Shown here in pieces: positions 54,801 through 62,380 of a stretch of 64,000 nucleotides of DNA. How positions within the stretch are numbered: the first letter of the stretch is position 1; each line of letters begins with the position of its first letter. Under the pieces are notes generated by a model. The model was given only the letters and a program-made list of their open reading frames with translations. It was not told the DNA's origin and ran no database searches. The position numbers and the translations under genes are program-made. Where the stretch lies: contig CANAAV010000004.1 of assembly GCA_947346365.1 (NCBI GenBank), positions 100,640-164,639 of the forward strand, read 5' to 3'. This stretch comes from an uncultured Flavonifractor sp. GTDB taxonomy: Bacteria; Bacillota; Clostridia; Oscillospirales; Oscillospiraceae.

Positions 54801-54962
54801 AATCCATCCTCTTGGGAGCCCATGCTCCGTTGAGGCGATTGCGGTGCCGCCAGACTCTTTTACAAGGTCAACGTACTCCTTGAAGTCCGTCGCAGAGTCC
54901 AGTAGGCTGTAGTCCGAGTGTACATGGTAGTAAAAAACCGATGTTGGTCTTGTCAACGCCAT
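51840..54962 (-). CDS. dnaE: DnaE-type replicative DNA polymerase III alpha subunit
   Basis: 1040 residues from ATG 54962 with GGGAGG upstream. N-terminal PHP domain with HVHSDYSLLD, STEHG, GVEIY and GTDTHSS, so metal ligands are mostly kept. Polymerase core: GTARGSVGGS and the catalytic aspartates in DIDVDVVYDDRP; then QFGYNHSVAYCLLGYLCGY fingers region and a C-terminal OB-like part. It is the phage's own replicase. Its first ten bases overlap the primase gene. Confidence 0.94.
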   Translation of the reverse strand: MALTRPTSVFYYHVHSDYSLLDSATDFKEYVDLVKESGGTAIASTEHGLPRGWISKKLYCDKMGLKFVHGVEIYLTEQLEPKVRDNYHTVLLAKNEAGIRELNKLVSISSDKAHSYYTNRITFEEFLGISDNIIKTSACLASPLNKLSEDNPWYERLLRHYDYLEVQPHNHPDQIAFNQKLARFSKKYGIPLVAGTDTHSSSKYKAECRNILLKAKRQSYGDEDAFDLSYKTVDELLDMFAAQGALTEEEYFAAIQNTNEIAAACEDFSLDSSIKYPILYGSQEEDERIFEARAWESLDEKLASGIIPESQEQAFRTAIAEELRVFSKLKMSGFMLSMSDLIRWCKENGMAIGTARGSVGGSRAAYVTDIIDLNPETWHTVFSRFCNEDREEIGDIDVDVVYDDRPRIFEYITSRFGADKTARVAAYGTLADKSVIDEVCRALANGGEKDKYSIENTKKIKKAFEENPEAAKKSFPEVFYYYDGLAGTKISQSVHPAGMVISPITLDDNYGVFVKDGETCLLMDMEEAHEVGVAKYDFLALKTVKVIRDTCNYIGIPYPSTHMVNWDDQEVWKDMCSNLTAIFQFESAFAADCFKKFQPSNIFDMSLVTACIRPSGTSYRDQLLSRKQHHNPSEIIDELLADNLGYLIYQEDTIKFLQQICGLSGSEADNVRRAIGRKQKDRLDAALPSILEGYCSKSSRERSVAENEAKEFLQIIEDSASYQFGYNHSVAYCLLGYLCGYFRHYYPMEFITAFLNNAQNDDDISNGTELMKVYGVKIANPKWGVSRGGYFFDRENKTVYKGMSSIKYVGEAVSDELFELSQSKQYTYFMELLADMEEHTSLDSRQLDLLIKIDFFKEFGNQRELFRIVEMFNMFKKGQAKQIKKTLVDGTPLEPIVKKYAVGVTRSGGEAKSYTLLDVMSILRGAEEAVKSLHMEDLNDITKVRNFYDVMGYIGYTSDKPEDRKKLYITGIKPLHRKRDDKLFGYSLFTKSIGSGKESRFTVFCKVFDKEPVQKGDIIYCKAWERDGAYFRMLDYEKVY

Positions 54963-55933
54963 GATAGCCTCCCTTCGTAGAGTTTCTTCCACACTTCTGG
55001 CCCCTTATCTACCGGGCTGTCCTTCTCATCGAGCAGCCCGGCGCCGTCCCATATGTATTCCACGTTCACAAACTGCTTCAGACGGGCTATATTGTGGTCG
55101 CTTCGTATGGAAACTTCTTTGTCTAACGCAAAAACCACCCTACAACCCAGTCCAATCAGCAATTTCATCTGATTTGGGTTCAAATGAGAGGTCAGGATGG
55201 CCCCGGCGTTGTGGATTCCCCATGTGTCGGCCATCAAAACTGACTTACAACCTTCAAAAAGGATGATTTCGCCCTGTCTTTTGATGTTTTCAAGGTTTTC
55301 GGCGAATCCGTAGATGGTTTTCAGTTCTCCCCAGGACATGAAGTAGGTGTATTTTCGGAGATTTTTCTCCTTCCAGTGCTCGTCCAACGTCCTGCCTCCT
55401 ATATTGACGATTTTGCCCTCTGGACTCCGTATCGGATAGACCAGCCGGTCGGAGAAACTGTCGTAACGAACCTGAAATTTGTCCAAAGACGCCCTGGAGA
55501 TGCCTTCTTGCTCCCAAACCGTCAATTTGTCAGGTCTCTTCTCATACCGCTCCATGTAGTCATCGCTCAAAACAGTGCTTTTCGCCTGTTTTGGCTTCTT
55601 TTTGGGCGGAGAGAAGCGTTTTGCGACCTCTGCCACCGACAGCTTCTTGCGGAATGTCGTTGTCCCGTCGAAACCACTGAACTTTTTCAGCTTTTCGATG
55701 GCTTCGGCATATCCGCACTTGTCGTAGTATCGGACAAACGTCAAAACATTGCCTCCGATGCCGGAAGAGAAGTCGTAAAACGAATTTGTCTCCTTACGAA
55801 CGGAGAAAGACGGTGTGTCCTCGTCCTTGAATGGCGACAGCGCCCAATATTCACCGTTTTTCTCTGTGAACTCCGTGTACTGCGAGATATAGTCCAGGAT
55901 ATCAATCGACTCTATCAGGTCAGACAGCTCCAC
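54953..55933 (-). CDS. DnaG-like primase with CHC2-type fold lacking zinc ligands, plus TOPRIM
   Basis: 326 residues with a GTG start at 55933 set by AAAGGAGG. The N-terminal domain aligns with the DnaG zinc-binding domain (ALSPFKDEDTPSFSVRKE, then FYDFSSGIGGNVLTFV), but the Cys/His ligands of the usual CPFH...C..C pattern are Ser, Lys, Asp and Ser. A TOPRIM-like half follows with IILFEGCKSVLMAD and VVFALDKEV. Primase for the phage fork next to polymerase and helicase, probably with altered template recognition. Confidence 0.85.
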   Translation of the reverse strand: MELSDLIESIDILDYISQYTEFTEKNGEYWALSPFKDEDTPSFSVRKETNSFYDFSSGIGGNVLTFVRYYDKCGYAEAIEKLKKFSGFDGTTTFRKKLSVAEVAKRFSPPKKKPKQAKSTVLSDDYMERYEKRPDKLTVWEQEGISRASLDKFQVRYDSFSDRLVYPIRSPEGKIVNIGGRTLDEHWKEKNLRKYTYFMSWGELKTIYGFAENLENIKRQGEIILFEGCKSVLMADTWGIHNAGAILTSHLNPNQMKLLIGLGCRVVFALDKEVSIRSDHNIARLKQFVNVEYIWDGAGLLDEKDSPVDKGPEVWKKLYEGRLSWR

Positions 55934-55974
55934 ACCGTCTCCTCCTTTCGTATGAATTATAATTAGCTTAACAG

Positions 55975-57309
55975 TCAATCAAAAGGCGTCTGGGGAATGT
56001 GCTGCTTGGCCTGCTCATAGCGGATATGGTTGCCGTCAAAGAGCAGGTCTATGTACTCGTCCTGCGTCATCTGCATTCCGTTGCGGTTCACGGTGACACG
56101 GAGCTTCTTGTTGCCGCATTCCGCCCCATCGGCTTCGATTTCCTCCGGGGTCTTGTCGGTTATCATGGCAATGGTGGATGCGTTACGGGCAATCTTGGCG
56201 CTGTCGGCAAGTTTGCCCGTTACCGTGGCCTGTGCGGCCCCAATCCCTGCGATGTTCATCTCACCGCAAATCTGGTTCTTCACCATGTCAACGAAGCGGC
56301 CAAGCTCCTGGTAGCTATCGAATGCGTCGCCCTCGCCTTTGCCTTTGAAGTAGTCCACAATCAGAACGTCAAGCCCCTGCGTGTGTTTTACCTTCTTGAC
56401 GGCGGTGTAGATGCTCTGCTGGTCGAAAGTTGGAATGTAGATGTGGGTGAACTTGCGGGTTTTCAGCCACTCCTTGGCCTGCATGATGCGGTTCTTCTCA
56501 TCCTCGGTGTAATTGCCGGATGTCAGCCGCTTATACTCAATACCGGACAGATGGGCGAGGATTCTGGCTGTGAAAAGCCGTGTGTTCAGCTCGCTGTCCA
56601 GGTACAAAACGGCGTAATCCTGCTTGAGTAGGTCAACTGCACAGTTGAGGAGCATCATGCTCTTACCCTGCTTCTGCTCCGCCCCGAAGATAAACAGCTC
56701 TCCCCGCTCAATGGTGGCATAGTCGTTCAGAGCCGGGAACTTGAAGGGGATACCAGCGTATCCGCTGCCCTGCCGGTTTTCAATCTCCTCCCAGCACTTA
56801 TCTACAACCTCCGCATACGGGGGAACATCGTTGGCAGCAGAAAACTCCATCATCACATCATCCAGAAGCTGGTAGATGCGCTGCTCAATGTTGTCGCTGG
56901 ACTTCTGGAGGCACAACTGCTGGCACTCTCTCAACTGCTGGAAAGTATCACGCCGAAAGGCTGCGTCTTTTACGGCCTTTGTCAAGAGCTGATACCCCTC
57001 GACCGTGTTGCGAACCAGCGCATCTGTGTTGTCTACGATGGTGTAGAGCTGCTCCGGCGTAATCTCACCGGCCAAATGACGGGTCGCCTCGTTGGTTTCC
57101 AGCTCCTGAATAATGATATAGGGGTCAATCTGCGTGATATCCTTCCGTGCCAAGCTGCAAATCGCCTGGTAGATGTACCTGTTCTCAATGTTTGTGAAGT
57201 GGTTTGGGAGCAGGTCTTCAGAGTAGAAGGAATAGTCTGGGTGGTAAAACAGCGTGGCGATGATACCGGCCTCGCAGTCCACTCTTGCAATATCTTCGTT
57301 CGCTCTCAT
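55975..57309 (-). CDS. dnaB: DnaB-like replicative helicase
   Basis: 444 residues. N-terminal DnaB domain (AGIIATLFYHPDYSFYSEDL), linker, and RecA-type ATPase core with Walker A GAEQKQGKSM, DSELN after strand 2, Walker B VLIVDYFKG and GIGAAQATV sensor region. Forms a hexameric 5'-3' helicase. GAGGTGAT precedes the ATG. Immediately upstream of the primase. Confidence 0.92.
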   Translation of the reverse strand: MRANEDIARVDCEAGIIATLFYHPDYSFYSEDLLPNHFTNIENRYIYQAICSLARKDITQIDPYIIIQELETNEATRHLAGEITPEQLYTIVDNTDALVRNTVEGYQLLTKAVKDAAFRRDTFQQLRECQQLCLQKSSDNIEQRIYQLLDDVMMEFSAANDVPPYAEVVDKCWEEIENRQGSGYAGIPFKFPALNDYATIERGELFIFGAEQKQGKSMMLLNCAVDLLKQDYAVLYLDSELNTRLFTARILAHLSGIEYKRLTSGNYTEDEKNRIMQAKEWLKTRKFTHIYIPTFDQQSIYTAVKKVKHTQGLDVLIVDYFKGKGEGDAFDSYQELGRFVDMVKNQICGEMNIAGIGAAQATVTGKLADSAKIARNASTIAMITDKTPEEIEADGAECGNKKLRVTVNRNGMQMTQDEYIDLLFDGNHIRYEQAKQHIPQTPFD

Positions 57310-57315
57310 GCGTCA

Positions 57316-58104
57316 TCACCTCTTCTTCTGAGACAGCTTGTAAAACTCGCAGTGGCCGTTCATCTCGCAGAGGTGTGTGCATTTGAAATACTCGACATCC
57401 GGCTTGAAATCCGCTTCCGCCGTTATCCTTGCCACACTTTCCTCCAGCCACTTCTTGGATTCGGCATAAGCCTGTTCCTGGAAAGGCTCTACAATGAAGA
57501 CCGGGGCCCGGAAGCAGTTGAAACACAGAGCTTTCGGCGTCTTGCCATACTCCTGTTCAACTGCTGCGGAGTAGATATAAAGCTGTCTCAAGTATGCGTC
57601 GAGCTCTTCGTCGGTCTTTGTGGGTTTTGCGCGGGCGCTCCTCGGCTTCAATGTTCTGGACTTGTTATCCACAACATAGAGCTCGCCGTCTTTTTCGCCA
57701 AGGAAGTCGATGTAACCCACAAAGGGGATACCGTCCACTTCAAAGTCAACCCGCTTCTCAACGGCGACCATGTTGTACGGGAACGGCGCGATGTTTCTGA
57801 TGTAGTTGAGACCACTCTTGAAGTAGTTCCCAAAAACCTTTGGGTTTGGAGCGTGTCCTTTCACTCGGCTTTTGAACTCCCGCAGGTAGATATCACACAA
57901 TTCGTCTCGTGTCTTCTCGCCCAGAAAGTAAAGCTCTATGAGCTTGTGGACAAAGGAGCCGTAATCCGAGAAGAACATATCCTTTCCGTGGAGTCGCCGG
58001 ATATATTTCAGATACCACCTGTACGGGCAGTCATCAAAAGCCTTGATGCGGGAGTAGCTCCACACCATATCCTCTATCAGAGGTGCGTAGCTTATCTCTC
58101 CCAT
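57316..58104 (-). CDS. RecB/Cas4-like PD-(D/E)XK nuclease
   Basis: 262 residues. SYSRIKAFDDCPYRWYLKYI at the start, GYIDFLGE with the metal-binding Asp, YVVDNKSRTLK with the Asp-X-Lys pair, and LRQLYIYSAAV (QXXXY). Cys residues (first CPYRW, then CTHLCEMNGHCEF) may hold a 4Fe-4S cluster as in AddB/Cas4. Probably end-processing or recombination with the ERF protein. Confidence 0.88.
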   Translation of the reverse strand: MGEISYAPLIEDMVWSYSRIKAFDDCPYRWYLKYIRRLHGKDMFFSDYGSFVHKLIELYFLGEKTRDELCDIYLREFKSRVKGHAPNPKVFGNYFKSGLNYIRNIAPFPYNMVAVEKRVDFEVDGIPFVGYIDFLGEKDGELYVVDNKSRTLKPRSARAKPTKTDEELDAYLRQLYIYSAAVEQEYGKTPKALCFNCFRAPVFIVEPFQEQAYAESKKWLEESVARITAEADFKPDVEYFKCTHLCEMNGHCEFYKLSQKKR

Positions 58105-58116
58105 GAGCCGTCTCCC

Positions 58117-58449
58117 TTAAAACGGGAGACGGTTGTCGTCGAGCTCGCCATCATCGACGCCGGGCTTGGGCTCATCAGGCGGGGCAGGACGGGGGGAAGA
58201 TGACTCTCCATCGGTCTCGAAGGAGAACATCTTGAAGTTGGTATATGTAACCTTCTTGTCCTTGTCGTACTTGGTGGACACATCCACGTCGCCCAGCTTG
58301 ATACGGTCGCCCTCTTTCAGCTTAGCTGCCTTGCTTGCGGCGGCGGTGCCGATGGCCAGCACAAAGCCGGAGAAATCCTGCTCATACTCGTCCGTCTTCT
58401 TGTTCTTACGGCTGATGGACATACGCAGCTTGGTGCTGGTGTCGCTCAT
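58117..58449 (-). CDS. SSB-like single-strand DNA-binding protein
   Basis: 110 residues from ATG 58449 (GGGAGG upstream). OB-fold-like body (KLRMSISRKNKKTDEYEQDF, then EGDRIKLGDVDVSTKYDKDKKVTYTNFKMF), a Pro/Asp linker, and a C-terminal DDNRLPF that imitates the acidic protein-docking tip of bacterial SSB. The body is not a standard SSB, so the assignment rests on tail and context. Confidence 0.7.
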   Translation of the reverse strand: MSDTSTKLRMSISRKNKKTDEYEQDFSGFVLAIGTAAASKAAKLKEGDRIKLGDVDVSTKYDKDKKVTYTNFKMFSFETDGESSSPRPAPPDEPKPGVDDGELDDNRLPF

Positions 58450-58512
58450 GGGAGTAACCTCCCACACTTTAGCAAATGCACCTGTTCTAAATCCGATAAG
58501 TCATCATTCCTT

Positions 58513-59439
58513 TCATAAGTATTTCCAATGTAGTTTGTTCCCTAACGAATCTGTTCCAGAGCTTGTATTCTTACCCCGAAGACACTCGTATAGCGCATTT
58601 TCACGAATCCCATATGCGCGGGCCGCCTCTCTTGCGGACTCGAAAATCTCACCAGTTTCAATGCACATCGTTCTCCGTTTTCGTCGAGCCGCAGCGGCTA
58701 AATTACCAATCCTTTGCGAATCCTTCGGGTTGTAAGTGCAAAAACCTAAATGAGCGTATGTCTTTAAGTACGAGCGAACTGTCGCGGAGTCAATACCAAG
58801 TACATCGGCAATTCTCGATGTACTTCGTTCACCCTTATTCCACATACTCAGCACTTCACTTGCAATACCATCATTGGCTTTTTTGAACACTTCATCCCAA
58901 ACTGGTTCGGTTATTTTGCCTTGCAAGACTTGGAGTATCCCGGAATCGACAATTTGTTTTTCCAAGTACAACTGGTCGCTACACAGCGCTGGTATTACGA
59001 AGTACCACTCAATACCATTGTTAATTGCAAGCCTTATTTTGTCAGCATCCGAATCTCGGACTTTATCCAAGTCAGTCCATCCATTACAGCGTTTATAATG
59101 TTGTTCTCCGTTTACCTCAATAATGGCCTTTGCACTTTCGATATAAAAATCGTACCTGTATTTACCAGCCCATGGGAATACGGCCTCTGTTGTAAAATTG
59201 ATTCCAAGACTAAGTAGGGTGGACGCCACCATCCTACTTGGATACGAATAACCTCCATAGCATATAGGACAGTGGAATCCACGATGTACTAAATCAGCAG
59301 TTCTGCGGCTAACCTCAAGCCCGCATTCCTGGCAAACCAACGTTACCTTTTTGCCAGAACCAGCAGATATCGAGTAGGGTAATGTGGCGTCCTTAAACAG
59401 GGGAATTAAATCAGGACGAACCGATGCGACGCTCAACAT
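58513..59439 (-). CDS. Free-standing homing endonuclease with NUMOD1
   Basis: 308 residues from ATG 59439, a few bases after the ERF stop. Two Cys pairs (LVCQECGLEVS, FHCPICYGGY) form a zinc ribbon; YDFYIESAKAIIEVNGEQHY is a Vsr-like nuclease core; an HTH-like segment follows; the C-terminus is a NUMOD1 DNA-binding module (ETGEIFESAREAARAYGI, then CLRGKN and WKYL). The gene is visibly more AT-rich than its neighbours, a sign of recent arrival. It separates ERF from SSB. Confidence 0.85.
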   Translation of the reverse strand: MLSVASVRPDLIPLFKDATLPYSISAGSGKKVTLVCQECGLEVSRRTADLVHRGFHCPICYGGYSYPSRMVASTLLSLGINFTTEAVFPWAGKYRYDFYIESAKAIIEVNGEQHYKRCNGWTDLDKVRDSDADKIRLAINNGIEWYFVIPALCSDQLYLEKQIVDSGILQVLQGKITEPVWDEVFKKANDGIASEVLSMWNKGERSTSRIADVLGIDSATVRSYLKTYAHLGFCTYNPKDSQRIGNLAAAARRKRRTMCIETGEIFESAREAARAYGIRENALYECLRGKNTSSGTDSLGNKLHWKYL

Positions 59440-59443
59440 AACT

Positions 59444-60145
59444 TTAGTCCTTAATCTTGAAAGTCTCTTTGAAGTCGTCCAGCAGCTTGGCCGCCAGGGT
59501 GGACTCTGTGATAGCGAAGTAGTTGCCGCCCTTTGCGTACTTGGACACAAACTTCTTCACGTCCTCGGCCTTGGACTCGTTCGCCTTCAGGAACGCCTTG
59601 ACCACTTCGTCGAAGGTACCGATAATCTGCTCGGCAATCATCTTGTCCTCCGCTGCTTCCGCCGCACGCTGCTTGCTGCGGTGGGCATCGGGGTCATCGT
59701 CCGTGGTTGCCACGTTGAAATACTTGAGCAGGAAGTAGCGGTCAGAGTATGTCAGACCAGACCCAAAAGCCTGGGAGGCATCCGACTGCTGGCCGACCAG
59801 CGTCCAGCCAACCACTACCTTCTCCTCCGGGTTGTCGTTGTTGACCCACGTCCAGGTCATGTCGGCGCTGACCAGCACCTCGTTGACGTTCTCCTCGTAG
59901 ATTTCGCCGCCCTTGGTGGTCTTGGTCTTCTTGTAGGGATAGGGCTCTACCTTTGTCGTGCCGCCGACGATTCCGGGAACCAGAGACAGGTGGTACTTGT
60001 CCATGAACACGGTAATCTTGGCCAGGATTTCCTCCTCGGACACATATGTATAGCCGTAGCCCCGCTTGTTCTTCTGGATAACTTCGACCTGCTTCCTGAT
60101 TTTCGCCAGCTTTTGGTAGATATTCAGTTGCTCTTGTTCTGCCAT
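59444..60145 (-). CDS. erf: ERF-family single-strand annealing recombinase
   Basis: 233 residues from ATG 60145 (GGAGGTG upstream). NIYQKLAKIRKQVEVIQKNK then GYGYTYVSEEEILAKI is the ERF family start, with GQQSDASQAFGSGLTYSDRY as the second signature. Anneals complementary strands in phage recombination. Followed directly by the homing endonuclease. Confidence 0.92.
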   Translation of the reverse strand: MAEQEQLNIYQKLAKIRKQVEVIQKNKRGYGYTYVSEEEILAKITVFMDKYHLSLVPGIVGGTTKVEPYPYKKTKTTKGGEIYEENVNEVLVSADMTWTWVNNDNPEEKVVVGWTLVGQQSDASQAFGSGLTYSDRYFLLKYFNVATTDDDPDAHRSKQRAAEAAEDKMIAEQIIGTFDEVVKAFLKANESKAEDVKKFVSKYAKGGNYFAITESTLAAKLLDDFKETFKIKD

Positions 60146-60147
60146 TG

Positions 60148-60738
60148 TCACACCTCCATGAAATATGTGGCTTCCATGTCGGCAAAATGCAGGAGTACAG
60201 CGAGCTTGCTGCGCTCAAAAATCTTGCCGACAAAGCCGTTTCCGCCTTTTACGGCTGTGTCCCAGCCGCCCATATGGGCACGGATTGCCAGAATCTCTTC
60301 CGGCTCCAGGTGTATGAAGTTCTGAACGATAATGATGGACTTATCCGCGTGCTCTCCACATGGGAATTTCTCGTCAATCTCGTAGACTTCCTTCTTGTAC
60401 CACTGCCCGGTCTCCTCATCTTTGGCGTTGCGGTATCCCTTCTTGTAGAAGTTTACCTTGCAAACGTCGTGGAGCAGAGCGGAAACAGCGATGGTTTCCG
60501 GCGAGTAGGTGTCTTGCAGGCCAGCCTGCTCGACATTCCTCTTTAAGCAGTCGTAGACATTCAAAGAGTGCTGGAGCAAACCGCCTTCGTGACTTCCATG
60601 GAACCGGGTCGATGCTGGAGCAACGAAGAAATCCGATTCGGTCAGCCACTGAAGCAAACCATTTGCGCCCTCTCTCGTAATAGTCTCGCTATACACATTG
60701 AGAAACCTCGCCTTTAACTCTTCCAATGGTGCATTCAA
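60148..60738 (-). CDS. HD-domain phosphohydrolase
   Basis: 196 residues, TTG start at 60738 chosen because AGGAGG is 7 bases upstream. HD metal residues: HEGGLLQHSLNVY, ALLHDVCKV, GEHADKS. Possible roles are dNTP or cyclic nucleotide hydrolysis. First gene of the replication operon; the 80 bases upstream are AT-rich but I could not place a well-spaced promoter (TTTACA and TATAAT are only 14 bp apart). Confidence 0.85.
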   Translation of the reverse strand: MNAPLEELKARFLNVYSETITREGANGLLQWLTESDFFVAPASTRFHGSHEGGLLQHSLNVYDCLKRNVEQAGLQDTYSPETIAVSALLHDVCKVNFYKKGYRNAKDEETGQWYKKEVYEIDEKFPCGEHADKSIIIVQNFIHLEPEEILAIRAHMGGWDTAVKGGNGFVGKIFERSKLAVLLHFADMEATYFMEV

Positions 60739-60815
60739 GGACAACCCTCCTTTCTTTCAGACTTATACGATACGCTTTTGCGTGTTGTATTTATTATAAT
60801 TATGTTTATATATGT

Positions 60816-60844
60816 AAAAGAGAGGCCCGCCTGAGCGAGCTCTC
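60816..60844 (-). terminator. Terminator after the MrpR-like gene
   Basis: Minus strand stem GAGAG/CTCTC with an inner CGC/GCG pair (60844-60820), followed by TTTTA. Confidence 0.65.
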
Positions 60845-60857
60845 CTCACTATCTTGT

Positions 60858-61817
60858 TCAGATGGAGAACGCCAGCTTCCAGCGCTGGTAGTCCTCGGTG
60901 TAGTCCAGTTCTTTGCGGTTCTGAAGGTGCGAAACTTTGATGCGCTTGTTGACCCCTTCGATGCGGTAGGTCTTCCCGGACATCATATCTGCGGCTGCTT
61001 CGGAAAAGTCCACAGGAAGACCAGCTCGTTCCCGCTCATACATCCGATAGAAAAGCCCGGATATCCAGACCCGGAAGTAGCTGAGTTTGACCTCGCTCTT
61101 ACCCCGGTCTTCCGCCTCTTTCATTCTTTTGGACAGAGTGGTGCGGACTGTGAGCAGCTTCGTGCTGGCTCGAATGCCGCGCATGATATTGTCGCCGTCT
61201 ACCCTGGGACGCATGACTGGCTTCTTATAGTTGGGGTGCCGGTGCATAAACTCGGTCAACTCCACGGCCTGATGGAAGGCTGGGAGAGACTCCCTGTAAA
61301 GCGGATAGCTTGTGCCTTTGAAGTTGATACATTGCTCTGAGAAGGAGACATCAGATGCCTTGACCAGAACCGTATCCTCTTCTTTGATACCGGCATACGC
61401 CATCCAGTAGTAACAGCGGTAGATGTTGTCTATCGTTCCGTCCTGTTCCGGGTCAAAAACTTCATCCAAGCACCTCTGGAGATGAAGTGGGCTTGACACC
61501 ATCTGCTTGCGAATCTTATCCAGCCCAACCATGGTGATGTTGAGCATACCGTCGCAGGCATCGGGCACCTTATTGGCGATGCACCACCGAACGTACTCCT
61601 TGAGGATGTTCATGGCCACCCACTGACTTCGCATACGCAGCGCCATGACCCGGTCGATAACCGGCTGCAGCTCCTCGGCGGACTTGGTACACAGGTCGGC
61701 CTGCCACCCCTCTTCATCCAATGAAAAAGAGTTGAAGATAGTGGTGGCGACGTTGGCCGTGTTAATGCTCTGCGTATAATCTCTGATAAACTTGGTCTTC
61801 AGTTCTTCGTTATACAT
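60858..61817 (-). CDS. Integrase-fold phage repressor, MrpR-like
   Basis: 319 residues from ATG 61817 (GGAGG 9 bases before). The N-terminal SAM-like core-binding region (SQWVAMNILKEYVRWCIANK) and a C-terminal half resemble tyrosine recombinases, but the usual Arg-His-X-X-Arg...Tyr set is not evident. This matches the MrpR family (SPbeta lytic repressor), catalytically dead integrases that act as regulators. It is 37 bases after the MazF-like gene and shares its promoter. Confidence 0.7.
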   Translation of the reverse strand: MYNEELKTKFIRDYTQSINTANVATTIFNSFSLDEEGWQADLCTKSAEELQPVIDRVMALRMRSQWVAMNILKEYVRWCIANKVPDACDGMLNITMVGLDKIRKQMVSSPLHLQRCLDEVFDPEQDGTIDNIYRCYYWMAYAGIKEEDTVLVKASDVSFSEQCINFKGTSYPLYRESLPAFHQAVELTEFMHRHPNYKKPVMRPRVDGDNIMRGIRASTKLLTVRTTLSKRMKEAEDRGKSEVKLSYFRVWISGLFYRMYERERAGLPVDFSEAAADMMSGKTYRIEGVNKRIKVSHLQNRKELDYTEDYQRWKLAFSI

Positions 61818-61854
61818 GAAAGACAACCTCCTACTGATATGTAGAGCTGCCCGC

Positions 61855-62283
61855 TTACACAGCGTTCAGCTTGGCTGCCTTTTCCATCAAAGCCACGAGC
61901 ATGGAGATGTCCAGATAGGAGATGGCGCTGTTCGCCAACAGGCTGGCTGCGGCGACCTGCTTCATGTACTTCTCGGGAAGCGTAGTCACATATTCTCCGA
62001 GCATTTCCTTGGGGATGCTCTGGGGATTTTCACACAACACCATACTGTCGGCCTTCATCCCGCTGCCCTTGGCGTCAACAAGGACGTGGGTCGGCTGATT
62101 CGTCTTTTTGCGGACGCTCGTAAAGGGCAGGACTACAACGTTGGGGCTGTATTTGTTTCCGACATTGTTCTGGAAGACCAGCGCTGGGCGATACTTCCGC
62201 TGAACGCTCCCGGCCCCGTCAAACTTGACCATGTAGACCTCGCCAATCAGGGGGTGGCTACTATGTGTTGTGGTACTCATCAT
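61855..62283 (-). CDS. MazF/PemK-family endoribonuclease-like protein
   Basis: 142 residues. GEVYMVKFDGAGSVQRKYRP then ALVFQNNVGN and VVVLPFTSVRKK are the MazF beta-barrel signatures with the conserved RPALV segment. MazF enzymes cut RNA at specific sites. No MazE-type antitoxin ORF is adjacent; the partner in its transcript is the MrpR-like regulator. AAGGAG precedes the start and a TTGACA promoter drives it. Confidence 0.82.
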   Translation of the reverse strand: MMSTTTHSSHPLIGEVYMVKFDGAGSVQRKYRPALVFQNNVGNKYSPNVVVLPFTSVRKKTNQPTHVLVDAKGSGMKADSMVLCENPQSIPKEMLGEYVTTLPEKYMKQVAAASLLANSAISYLDISMLVALMEKAAKLNAV

Positions 62284-62321
62284 GTTGCTTACTCCTTCGC
62301 TTCAATTATGTTGATGCCTGG

Positions 62322-62358
62322 AGTATAGCATATTGAGTCCGTTTCTGTCAACTCAATA
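62322..62358 (-). promoter_or_regulatory. Promoter and inverted-repeat operator of mazF-mrpR
   Basis: Minus strand TTGACA (62351-62346), 18-bp spacer, TATACT (62327-62322). An 8-bp inverted repeat, TATTGAGT (62331-62338) and ACTCAATA (62351-62358), brackets the -35 element. Confidence 0.7.
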
Positions 62359-62380
62359 ATAAAAAATACATGAAAAATTT

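Noticed and set aside
52446-54833. 795-codon plus-strand open frame
   Set aside because: It is antisense to the DnaE polymerase, whose motifs and RBS are clear; the plus frame has no recognisable domain.
55935-55978. TTGACT and TATAAT upstream of the primase
   Set aside because: The spacing is only 11 bases, too short for a sigma-A promoter.
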